This document shows positions 1-10,600 of a stretch of DNA of 27,273 nucleotides, in pieces. The position numbers were made by a program, and so were the translations under genes. Where the stretch lies: positions 1-27,273 of the forward strand of contig LWCA01000440.1 of assembly GCA_001642005.1 (NCBI GenBank). The letters run 5' to 3'. A model generated the notes under the pieces. That model searched no databases, was not told where the DNA came from, and saw only the letters and a list, made by a program, of their open reading frames with translations. Position 1 is the first letter of the stretch, and each line of letters starts with the position of its first letter. This DNA is from Intoshia linei. Taxonomy: Eukaryota > Orthonectida > Rhopaluridae.

Positions 1-2
1 TT

Positions 3-284
3 TTCATTAGATCAAAGTCAGTGAAAGAGTTCAAAGAATTGTGGAGACTTTATTTATGCATTATTTCTGAAAATTCTATTGAGACTTGGAGGGATTTATA
101 ATGTAGTTGCTATAATTTCGTCAAGCTTAAAAGGTGTTTACATGTTTATTTTGTCCTTAAATCGAAGAATATGCTGCATCTAATTAATATGCCTCTGAGT
201 GAAAAAAAGAAGCGTGGAAGACCAAAGAAAGTTAAAACGAAGGCTTCTGCGTCTTATTATTCACGCAAGAAAATGGAAATGTGA
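3..284 (+). pseudogene. MULE-type transposase C-terminus with SWIM zinc finger (relic)
   Basis: Read in the frame starting at base 3, this stretch encodes a short leader rich in K/E/W (ending WRDL), an in-frame TAA, and then a segment with the SWIM zinc-finger spacing CxC...CxH (CSC ... RCLH). A basic tail with KKKRGRPKK follows, ending in TGA at 282-284. A SWIM finger followed by a KRGRPKK-type tail is the usual C-terminus of MULE/Mutator-like transposases in animal genomes (family knowledge). The stop in the middle, the weak finger and the missing catalytic region make this an inactive remnant. Its 5' part may lie left of the window. I infer no host function. Confidence 0.55.
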
Positions 285-869
285 TTAAATAAAGTTTTTA
301 GTATTTATAAAATTATTAATAAAGTATTTATTAATAACGGTTTTATTCGTATAAATCATGTCAGCATTCAAACGGATTTTAATACATATAAAAAGGGTAT
401 AAGTAATCATTTTAATTTTTTAATATCATTTTTCTGATCTTTATTACGTTTATTTTTTTATTGGCGTGTATTGATTAATTTTGCGTTTTAATAAAAAATT
501 TTGCTTATTTTTAAATAATTTGGCGGCTGGTGTTTAATTTAGCGTATATTCTATTAATATGGCTTACAAAAAAATGGCAACCATATTAAAAATAAAGTAA
601 AAACAGTCCAATCCTAAAAAATGTCATAAATAGCATAAATTCCACAAAAAAAAAATTATAAAAACTTATTTTGTCATTTTCAATGTGATAATATATATTC
701 AGTACCGTTTTAATAAATACTTAAAAATACCAATTATGTATCAATAATTAACGTAATCTTGGAAATCTTAAAAGGATTGTAATAAATATCAAAATGATAA
801 TAACAACGTTGTATTACTTTTAGTTTTGTTGTTGTAGTTTTTATTTAAATTTTATTTAAAATTGTAGCA

Positions 870-1555
870 TCAATATTTACATTTTCAATTTTTATTTTAA
901 TCCAAATATTTGAAAAATATTGGTTGATAATATATTCAAAATTATTTTTCATCGGGAATGCGTAGATTTCTCGGGTTGAAATTTTGTATTTATATCAACT
1001 GGAATAAGCTCTATCAGAATAATCTTTTTTTTAATTTTCGGATAGTCAATTATTTCGCATTTTAAATGTTAATAAAATATTTCGGGAAAAAATATATGAA
1101 TACTAAAATACCTTTTTGACCGTGAAGGTGTCACTTAATCTGATTGAAATTTTTTGTATGTGTTAATAGGATACAACTGTACACAATGTACCAATTGTAA
1201 ATTTTTTTAAATTCTAGGGCTGTTTTCATTAAAAAAAAAGGTCATTTAGGGGTTTGGCCCTGAAGATATATTTTTTTTAAATTTAAATTTATGATAATAT
1301 TTATGATTTTACAATCCGTATTAGAATATATCTTTTTTTAAACTTTCCAACTCGTTTGATTTTTAAAAAAAAGGACAATTTGGCTTTTTGACCCGTAAAA
1401 TGTGAGTTTGTGAGGTTGAAATTTATTTTGCTAACACCCCGGAAAAAACTGTAATTGAAATGTGGACTTTATAAAATTCTAAGACGGTTAGTTATTGAAA
1501 TAAACGGGAACACACATACAAACAAACATTGCGTAGCATATTATATAACTAAAGA
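870..1555 (+). repeat. Modular dispersed repeat, most complete copy
   Basis: A core at about 955-1045 (GAATGCGTAGATTTCTCGGG ... GGAATAAGCTCTATCAGAAT) is followed by three related modules with a TTTTTGACC/TTTGGCCCTGAA/TTTTTGACCC motif near 1115, 1245 and 1380, so the module period is about 130-140 bp. It ends with GCGTAGCATATTATATA near 1530-1550. The same blocks recur, in different order and orientation, near 1880, 8640, 10395, 12880, 16110, 19590 and 21325. No transposase or terminal inverted repeat was recognised, so the class is unknown. Confidence 0.7.
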
Positions 1556-1879
1556 ATTTCGATTCATCAATTATGCAGTAAAATAGTATTTAAATTTGTT
1601 ACAATAATTACAAAATTTAGATGATGATTGGTATGTTACGAAATTTTTTCAAAACTCGTAAAATTTATAAAAGCGTCCATTCATGTGTTTATATATTTAT
1701 TTCTGTGTTTTCAAGTAATATTTTATAATAAACAATAATATTGTATATATATTATATATATAAATGTAATCAAAACACATTATTACAATTTTTTTTTTAT
1801 CTTTTACCTCGTTACTTGGTTACTCATAAACACTAAAATTTACGACATATAACTCCGTGACCATTTTTAATAGGGTAAA

Positions 1880-2215
1880 AATTGATCGGCATAAATGAAT
1901 TTTGAAAACTGAAATAAAACCAAATATAAAAAAATGAATATCAAAATGCTTTTTTGACCGTGAAGGCGTCACTTTGTCAGATTGAAACTTTTTATGTGTG
2001 TTAACTGGATATAACTGTATTAGCTGTAATTTTTTTTAAATTCTAAAAGTATTTTCATTTTTTAAAAAAAAGTTAATCTGATGTTTGGATCACAAAAATG
2101 ATATTATTTGGGTTTGCGATTAAACCTCAACCTTGAAAAACTGTATTTTAAATGAGTATTTTGAAAACTCGACTCTTCTTATGTTCTTAAATAAAATGGA
2201 AGAAACAAATAAATG
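1880..2215 (+). repeat. Partial copy of the modular dispersed repeat
   Basis: It contains the module GACCGTGAAGGCGTCAC near 1958 followed by the same AT-rich spacer and a second module, then a degraded AAAAACTGTATTTTAAATG end. It closely follows the order of the 870-1555 copy from its module part onward. Confidence 0.6.
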
Positions 2216-2503
2216 AACAGACATTCTTATCTAAATAATTTTATGTAAGTAAAGATAATGACGTTGAAATTAAAAAAAATATAGTTCTGACATTGCGCAG
2301 ACTTTCAGTCATTTTACACTCTGTAATGTATCTCAATTAGTTATGTTTTATATTAATGCACACTTTAAAATTGTGTAGGTCCTCATTTGGGAACATAACT
2401 GAAATGTTGAAAAAAATGTTTGAAATATGTTTGAAAATGAAAAATTGGTTGATATAATAAAAACCAATATTTAATAAAATAACCTTTAAACCATTATATT
2501 TAG

Positions 2504-3290
2504 ATGTAGCGATTAGTTTGGGTTTTCAATTACCTCTGACTCTAAAAACAACTCCTAATTGGAGTTTATACTTTTGGATATTTTATGTATGCTTTGGGAT
2601 ACTATTTCACGTATTCTGCAGTTTGTATTCAACTGCCATACAAAAGGGTAACAAAATTTTACATTTTCTTTTATATTCTACGTATTTAGCTGAAGGTACA
2701 TTTACTGGTAACATGGGCATTAATCCAGAAAAACATGTTCTAAACGCTGACGAAATTATGGAAGTAATACATTTATTTGTATACAAAATTTAAAAAATTT
2801 CAAGTTAAACTTGAATATCATTAATGGGTTGTCAATCGTGCGGCCCGCGTTATAATATAAATTTTTATTTTTATAAAAAAATTTTTAAATTTATTTTAAA
2901 AAGATCTACAAAACTTTATGTTTAATGTGTTATTTTTTATATTTTTAAATCAACATTCTTATTTTGATATCATTTCACACACATATCATATTTTTTGAAC
3001 CTTTATTTTTTATGGTACCAATTTACCTACGTATATATACGTACGTTGCTATTTTATCAATTTTTAAAACTGCTAGTTGAATGTGCCGCCCACATAATAA
3101 TTTTTCCCCACATTTGGATTGTCAAGCAAATTGAGTTTGACATTCCTAATCATAAATGTTGATTCATCATACATTTTTGATTTGATTAATACAAAATATA
3201 ATTTAGAAACGAAAAAAACTTCAACGGTGGATCATAGCAGCCGGAGTCTATTACCTAACCTTTGGATTTATATTAGTCATGTTACTTAAT
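2504..3290 (+). CDS. Exons of an unrecognised multi-pass membrane protein (partial)
   Basis: An exon-like block starts after the acceptor ATATTTAG at 2503 and stays open to 2793. It encodes a strongly hydrophobic helix (YFWIFYVCFGILFHVFCSLY) and then a hydrophilic stretch ending ADEIMEVIHLF. A donor GTATAC at 2779 would join in phase 0 to a second exon at 3207-3290 (acceptor TTTAG, donor GTGATT), which encodes a basic stretch KRKKLQR and another helix, AAGVYYLTFGFILVMLL. The exons flank a MITE at 2825-3148 that would then lie in the intron. A 42-nt stretch at 2648-2689 also looks like an intron but is a multiple of three and open. No start codon or family was recognised. A chemoreceptor-like 7-TM protein is one possibility, but this is a guess. 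Exon calls rest only on splice sites, phase and hydrophobicity. Confidence 0.35.
2825..3148. mobile_element. hAT-type MITE, family A
   Basis: This 324-bp element is bounded by near-identical 8-bp target duplications, ATCATTAA (2817-2824) and ATCATAAA (3149-3156). Its ends are inverted (TGGGTTGTCAA ... TTGACATTCCTA), and the subterminal GCGGCCCGCGTTATAATATA recurs in the copies at 5595 and 25169. It has no coding capacity. Confidence 0.75.
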
Positions 3291-4178
3291 GTGATTTACT
3301 GAATTTTATTAAATATATATTAAATTTTGTATTACATTTTTCATAATTATTCATTTTACAATTTCGAAACAAATGAGAATTGACTCTATAAAGTGTATTA
3401 TTTACCACTTTACCATCTAGACGCAAGTGAGTTTTATCAAATGTATATATTCGAATCACGATTAGTATAATAGCGATATATCATGCATGTTAATTTACTA
3501 AGAATTCAAGAATTCTTATCTCAATCTCTGAAAATGAAATTTAATTTTAAATTTTTGATTTAATATCGCTCACTGAAAAATTTTCGTAACTATCAATTTT
3601 CAAATTTAATTTAAATTTACATTTATTCTATTCAAAAATTGTTTTAATAATTAAATTAACAATGTAAATCAAAATTTAATCACACTTTGAACTTTTAAAC
3701 AAAAAATATATAATACGGACGCATTTAATGTTTTAGTGTTTTACGATTTTCTGTATATTTTAAAATTTGATTTTTTCTTGAATTTTAATTATTTAATTAA
3801 ATAAATATGAAAACGTTCGCACTTGACAGGCTAGATATTGTTTTTATGCATTACAAAACAGACAGATGATACTTATAAAAATTTTCAAATTTGATCAAAA
3901 TTGTTCTATACATCTCTTAATCTTATATCCCTCGAAAGTATAAAAAATATAATATTTAAAATCAAAATTATAATTATCTGTATAAAAAATATAATAACAT
4001 AGAATGAAGTTAATTAGTTTCAAAATAATATAGTTGCATCTAAGTAAAAGCGTAATTAAATTGATTCTTGAAATTATTAGTCGATATATTCGTACAAATC
4101 AATTTATAAATTGATTATCAAGATTAAGTTTTATGTCATATTCATACCATTTCATTTATCAGTTGTGAATTTACGTGA
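3291..4178. other. Intergenic region, no gene seen
   Basis: A+T-rich sequence without recognisable exons, TIR elements or RNA genes. The last bases before 4179 hold a TCAGTTG sequence (4159-4165) that fits an arthropod initiator (TCAGT), a plausible start site for the peptide gene. No well-placed TATA box is seen. Confidence 0.35.
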
Positions 4179-4409
4179 ATGATGAAATTTTCCATTATAT
4201 TTGCATTGTTTGTTATTATGTGGAATTGCGCTGAATCGGCGAATGTCAACAAAGAAAAGTACATGTCACAGTTTTGGAGTATGTTGAGCTATCGTGATCA
4301 GTGTTTCATTACCTGTTTAAGTGCAAAAGTCAAGGTTTATACATGTGTCTTTAATTAATATTTAATTTAGTATAAATGTGCAAACCAATGTTTGCGATTA
4401 TATGGATGA
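4179..4409 (+). CDS. Small secreted cysteine peptide (two CX3C motifs)
   Basis: The ATG at 4179 begins with a typical signal peptide: MMK, a hydrophobic core (FSIIFALFVIM), and a likely cut after an AES-A site near residue 21. The mature part starts with a polar helix-like stretch and then CFITC. Unspliced, the frame ends at 4358. Splicing a 36-nt intron (4335-4370, GTTTAT...AATTTAG) in phase 0 joins an exon at 4371-4409 that supplies CANQC and a TGA stop. The product would be 64 residues with four cysteines as CX3C-X8-CX3C. A donor six bases earlier (4329) would shorten the spacer. This cysteine pattern is that of a two-helix hairpin held by two disulphides, found among secreted defence and venom peptides; which of these, if any, applies cannot be told. 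No relative was seen in the window. Confidence 0.5.
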
Positions 4410-4866
4410 TGTCTCAATATGTTATTATCTTAAATATTCAATTGTTTTATGTTTATTTATAACATGGGTGGTAAATTAAACTTTTAAATTGTTATTTTAC
4501 AATATCATCATTTTAAATGACTATGTTAATTAATTTTTTTATTTTAAGAAATAAATATTTCTGTAAAGTTTAGACATAGATATTATATGAACCGTTATAA
4601 TTCGTTTTCATGCGACTCATACAACAGTGTTTTCCAAACTTTTTTAAACAATAGCCCTTTTCGTCATTAAAAAATAATCGCCTCATCAATCCATTTATTT
4701 GTACAATGTACAATTTATAAAATAAATAACAAATTGTTTTTGATGAGAACCTTGAGCCTGATGTTTATCACATAATACATTGAAATCGATCTGAGATCAA
4801 TGAAAACATTAGTAAATATTGTACTAAACATTATTATCCTATTTCTATATCCAAGCAAATAACTTT

Positions 4867-5084
4867 CACGTAGTTAGTGAGCATAGTAAATGACAGTGAC
4901 TTGCATATATTAAATAATTATTTCCGGAAATTTTTTATTCTAAATACTATTCTGGTCATTACTCCAAAATATACTAAAAATAGATAAAAATATTTATTAT
5001 TAAAAAATTTTCTAGTTCATAAAATAAAATTTAAAAATCATCCGTTGGCAATCACTATAATTTACTATGCTCACTAACTACGTG
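4867..5084. mobile_element. MITE of unknown class with about 35-bp TIRs
   Basis: The left end reads CACGTAGTTAGTGAGCATAG and continues as TAAATGACAGTGAC. The right end is its reverse complement with few changes (TTTACTATGCTCACTAACTACGTG). The 218-bp element is non-coding. No clear target duplication is seen, so the superfamily is undecided. Confidence 0.6.
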
Positions 5085-5594
5085 CTATTGTTAATGCGTT
5101 TATAAAATTTAACAATATATTCTTCAGTTAACAATTTATAAAAACTTTTCTATTAATAATTCTAAGAATTGTCGATCAGTTTCATGAGTCCTGCTTCATT
5201 ATCAATTATAATATAATAATCTGTATTAATAAAATAATTATAATTATCTAATCAATAAAAATTTACAAAAAATATAAAATATGTAAAAAAATGACACAAT
5301 TTTTGTTTTATTATTAAAATTTTCACAATTAGGTTTACAAATATCAATAGAACCCTCTTAAAAATTTTGTTTGAATAATATCCTATTAACGATATCACAT
5401 TATTTTAGTATAGTCTAATATTTGACATTAACTATTAAAAACAAAGCCGCCCACTTTAGACCTCGTTTTTTACAGTAAAAAAGATGCAATCTTCAATATC
5501 TTGCATTATAAGGATGATGTTAAACAGTTACATTATTTTATTGTTATCTATACATATAATATGTTTATTAGTGTATTTCACGGTATGTCACTAC

Positions 5595-5952
5595 TAGGAA
5601 TGTCAGACTCAATTTTCTTGGCGGGCTAAATGTAAAAAAAATTATTACGCGGGCCGCACAAAAAAATCTTTACTCAAAAAATTATGTTAAAACTAACAAA
5701 TTTAATTAATTTATAATAATTTTAATTCATAAAATGAAATAAGAAACAATAAAAACAAAATAAGTGTAAAAATAATGTTAAAATTGTAATAATGAATAAA
5801 TATATCATGAAAAATAGATGAAAAAACTGTAAAATAAGAAGTATGTGTAAAAAATTGTTATAAAAAAATAAAAATTTATATTATAACGCGGGCCGCACAT
5901 TCCATAATTGGGGGCCGCAAATGGCCCGAGGGTCGCATAATTGACATTACTA
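5595..5952. mobile_element. hAT-type MITE, family A
   Basis: It is bounded by a perfect 8-bp target duplication GTCACTAC (5587-5594 and 5953-5960). Its ends are inverted, TAGGAATGTCAG ... ATTGACATTACTA. The interior is A+T-rich between two GC-rich GCGGGCCGCAC blocks shared with the copies at 2825 and 25169. Confidence 0.85.
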
Positions 5953-6361
5953 GTCACTACGAAGCACTTTAGAACCAAATCACTAGTTTTATAAAACTTA
6001 AAATATTGTGAAAAAAATTTTTATAAAAATTTGTTTGAAGTGGCAAAAGATAAAATAATATTTCGATATTTATATGATGATCAAAATCAATTTGATAACT
6101 AAATTGTATTGTAAAAAATTAAAAAAATTAAACTTAAATAAGGAGTGAATTATATACATCTACGTGAATTTAAAACTAATGTATGATCAGAGATTTTTTC
6201 TATTGGTCCCTGTTGTCAATATATATTATACAGTAGTAACCTACAACAACAAATTAATAATGATCTCAGCTTGCATTATTTACTTTGTATATTTTGATTA
6301 TTTTAATTTAGCCCCAGTTTCTTTATTTTGAATTTTAGTATATATAACACTTATATACATG

Positions 6362-6626
6362 CAGGGCCATGAAGACCATTAGTAGGCTTCGATCAGATAC
6401 AAATTGTAGGCCTGTATAAATTTTTTTTAAAAAATGGGACCTCTATACATTGCTTAATCGATCGTTCATTATCTAAAAATTTAAAATAACTAATTAGACT
6501 GTTAATAGAACATTTTATTATACAATAATTTAAATTTTCAATGATTACCTATAAATAAATTAAAAAAGTAGGTCCTCATGATTGTAGGTCCGGGTCATAT
6601 GGCCCTAACCACTCTCCACGGTCCTG
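6362..6626. mobile_element. hAT-type MITE, family B
   Basis: A 265-bp element with a perfect 8-bp target duplication TATACATG (6354-6361 and 6627-6634). It begins CAGGGCCATGAAGACC and ends CTCTCCACGGTCCTG, imperfect inverted repeats. The related copy at 21895-22129 shares the CAGGGCCRTG end and GGCCCT subterminal blocks. Confidence 0.85.
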
Positions 6627-7557
6627 TATACATGGTTTATTAATTTTTAATTAAAAATATTAAGTTATTGCACTTATTTGTTACAAAATATAGATGCATG
6701 ACGAAATTTTTAAAATTTATATTTTTATAAATAAATAATATCATCTTTCCATGATAAAATTTCAAATACACATTTTAAATGTGAACCGGATACTAAAAAC
6801 ATTGTAATACAATTAAAAAATATTCATTTTAACTATTAAATTGATTTCAATTGATAAATGTATATTAAGCAGTTAATATATTGTCTTAGTAATTGAAAAA
6901 ATCGATAAGATGTGTCGCAAAAAATATACAAAATACAAAGTATTGTATGTGATACAGTATATAAAAAAATTAAATTGTTAATTAATCAGTAATGTCAAAC
7001 ATGCGGCCATTTAAATTTAAGTAATTGAATATCAAATTAATTTCAATATATTAACATACATGTATGTAAGTAACATGACGTTACTTTTACTGGTGATGTT
7101 ACTAACATATATAATTATAGATTATAGAAATGTTTTTGTAAAAGAAAATATCAGATATTAAAAATAAAAATTGAATTTCCTATTTAGTTTTTATTTACAT
7201 TTTGACAATTCTGTACAAAATGACATGTTGTAGCATATTAGGAAGTGGTAAAATTTTGATATTATAACAATGAGGTATTATAACATACGTATTGACTTTT
7301 TTATTGTTCATTAAAAAAAAAGTAATAAAAAAGAAAAAAAAGTCAATATAAAAATCTAAAAGTAACAAAAAATGTATCTAAATATCATTAATGATAATAA
7401 ATTATATTAAACTAATGCATTAGTGTTGAATAAATGTAGTTAAGCAAATAAAACATTAAAGCTTTAATGGGAGCATCAAAAAATTATATTTAAGCGGAAT
7501 TAACTGAATAAAGTTGATTACCACTGCTTTAATTGGATAAATTTCAATAACATAACA

Positions 7558-7563
7558 TTTATT
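7558..7563 (-). terminator. Poly(A) signal of TRAPPC5
   Basis: TTTATT on the plus strand is AATAAA on the minus strand, about 65 nt after the TRAPPC5 stop codon. Confidence 0.45.
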
Positions 7564-7625
7564 AACGACAAACTAAACCATAATAATTTGAATCTTATCA
7601 GTGATATGTGATCTGTGATAAATTA

Positions 7626-10600
7626 TCACATATAATTATGAGCTTGATTCTTGATTGCAGATGGATTGAATTTAATAATGTATACAGTTGAATTTTCGTT
7701 GTGCCATTGTGTTTTAACTGTACAAGTCTAATTGATAATATACTAGTGGTTCTTAAACTATGAAATCCACAAAATCCGACCCAGTTCACCCACACTTGAC
7801 ATTAAAATTTTTATGACGTCTCAAAAATACTCAAAACAAAAATAATTATTATATTTAAATAAATATTGTTTTTTGAATTGAAAATAGTCATTTTGAATAC
7901 ACAATCTGTAAAAATCTTTTGCAAACTCATTGATAAATTATACAGACTCCAGTTTAAGAAACACTGCAATATACAATGTAATTATAATTATTAATGTTTA
8001 CATTTTATAATTTAATTAATATTTATAATAATGTTAATATTTAAATTATGTAATAATGCCACACAATAAAATGCATTTAAATAATTGCAGTTTAATTTAA
8101 ACCACATTGTGTGCCAACTGCATATCTTCCTCGATTTTTCCCATATGTGGTTTAATCATAATAAAAAACTTATGATAATTACAAAATTTGTAGAATTTAA
8201 AAATCCCTCTATTATTCCTCCAATATACGCAGCACAATTTGGACGGTTTTCTAATAACATAGTTACATTAATGCATATCGATTTATTCATATTATACCTA
8301 ATGGATCTGTTGACAATGGTATACATTTTGTTATGAAAGGTTTTGATTCAAAAATATAATCTAAATACGTTTTACTAATACATAAATATACATAAATACA
8401 TTCAATGGACAGTCGATTCTGTTCTATATGAACACGATGGGGCCAGGTTTTGATCATGTTCATACTATACTGTAATATGAACATATATGAATGGCGATAA
8501 TAATATAATTAAAAGTTTCGAAATGTCCCACTAAATGTTTGTTCAAACAAAATTGTCGTGTTCATATTGATCTGAGTTCATATTCTAGGGTGTTCATATA
8601 AAACAGAATCGACTTTATTTATAAATGAATGTAAACTGGACATCAAAACCTTCAAAATCTTATATTTTCACGACCAAAACAACAAATTACCCTTTTTTAT
8701 AAAAATGAAAAAATGTCCTAGAATTTTATAAAACATACATTCTAAGATAGTTTTTAAAATCATAAGCATAATCATAAATGGCAACCTCAAAATGTTCATT
8801 TTCACAATCAAAACCACAGATTACCCTTTTTTTAAAAAACGAAAACAGCCCTAGAATTTTTAAAAAAATTACAGATGATATCCAGTTAACACACACAAAA
8901 AATGTCAATCGGACAATATGACGCTTCATGGTCAAAAAAGCACTCATGTATTTACTCGGCATAGCTACATTATATGTAGGTACTGATTGTACAAAGTACA
9001 TAAATTCAAGCTACTGTCTTTTCTCGATTATAAGCAGACCCCTGAAATACAAATTTTTAGTAAAATTTTTAACTAAATAAATTTTCAATATAAGCAGTTT
9101 CTGTTTGTATTCGAAAGAAAGAACTTTAAAAAAGAAATAAACAACATATCAATTTATTTCTAAAAAATAACTTCCTTCATACAATAGAATGTCTAATTTA
9201 TAAGTTTATACTAATTAGAAAAAAACTTTTAGTGTATTTTTTATATTTTTCAAGGTCTGCTTAAAAGTCTGCTTGTTTTTGATTATGAGCATTTTTTTTT
9301 CTCTCGATTATTAGAAGACTTCTTATAATCGAGAAAAGACAGTAGTATATTACATTAGTTATAATTACATGTCAATTCATCACCACTACCTTGTTCAACA
9401 CTGTCTGGTTTTTTTTGAAATAAACTCTGAAATTTTAATTAAAAAGAATACGTTTAAATCAATAATATATAATTACTTTCCACAGCGTGCTAGAAATGAG
9501 GTTTAGAATATCGGCAATATTATTTTCTTTTTTAAACGACTTTTCCCTCCATACTAAGACGTCTATTAAATGTTTGCCAGTGGTATTTCCAATTTTAGTC
9601 AATCTGTACAATCAATACATTAATGATTAAAATAGGGATCGCCAAAGCGGGTCATATGGAAACTGGGTAAGTTAAATATATTTATGGTTGAATGGTTTAC
9701 ATTTTTAGGCTAATATAATATTATGATGGTTACGAACCATGTTATTTTATTCTTTAGATCAGTGGCCACCAAACTTTTTGACATGGGGCCGGAATAACTA
9801 AAAAATTAAGATACTTTAGCAAAAGCACTTTAGTATTCATATACAGTAATCTCTCCAGAACTCGCCAACTCTGTATCTCGCCATTGATTTAAAATATAAA
9901 ACTAAAATTTTTAAAACTATTTTTCAGAATTATTTACGATTTTGTGTACTTAAGTTTTATATCACGTTGAAATTTAAAATGCTTCTAAATCGCAAAAGAA
10001 AAGGTTTAATAAAGCAGATGGATAATAAATTTATTTAAAAAGATGAATCTGTATAGTACACTTACAAAAAATTGTATTTATATTCTATTCTATTTACTGA
10101 TTTATTATTTAGTAAACCCATTTTTATAATTCAAATGTAATTTTTAGAAATTATTTAATTAAAAAAATAAGTAATTAATTTCAGCTGCAAAAATGTATTT
10201 TTTGATACGATAGATTTTAATTATTTTGTATTAAATTTTACAATTTCATTGGAATTTAACCTTTTATTTAAAAGTTTTATCTGTTATTTCTATAGTTTTA
10301 AATCCTCTATCTCACCACATTCCCTATCTCGCCAACGTTTTCGAAATCCCAAGAATGGCGAGTTATAGAGAGAATATTGTATTTTATTAAAACAAAAAAT
10401 GTGAAATAATCAACGGTCCGAAAATTAAAAAAAGAAGATTACTCTGATAGAGCTTATTCCAGTTGATATAAATACAAAATTTCAAGCCCACAAATTTACG
10501 CATTGCAATATATTATCAACAAATATTTTTGAAATATTTCGATTAAAATAAAAATTAAAAATGTAAATATTAATCCTACAATTTCAAAAAAAATGTGCAT

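Larger units (their letters stand above)
285..2503. other. Gene-free A+T-rich region with dispersed repeat copies
   Basis: No convincing coding exon is seen on either strand. The stretch is mostly poly-A/poly-T-rich sequence with two copies of the modular dispersed repeat (about 870-1555 and 1880-2215). A run of TATATA at 1741-1765 is simple sequence. Confidence 0.5.
4410..7625. other. Long gene-poor region with several MITEs
   Basis: No exon is supported on either strand. The region holds a lone hAT-like end at 4625 (CAGTGTTTTCCAAACTTTTT), TIR elements at 4867-5084, 5595-5952 and 6362-6626, and a truncated family-A end near 6987-7010 (CAGTAATGTCAAACATGCGG). The AATAAA signal for TRAPPC5 (minus strand) lies at 7558-7563. 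Confidence 0.5.

Noticed and set aside
7598-7795. 65-codon minus-strand frame
   Set aside because: It overlaps the last TRAPPC5 exon in another frame. The frame giving VKTQWHNENSTVYIIKF matches the family; this one does not.
8085-8336. 83-codon plus-strand frame
   Set aside because: It is antisense to TRAPPC5 exons 5 and 6 and has no likeness of its own.
8726-9001. 91-codon minus-strand frame with a hydrophobic stretch
   Set aside because: It is the inverted copy of the modular dispersed repeat, whose other copies are not open.
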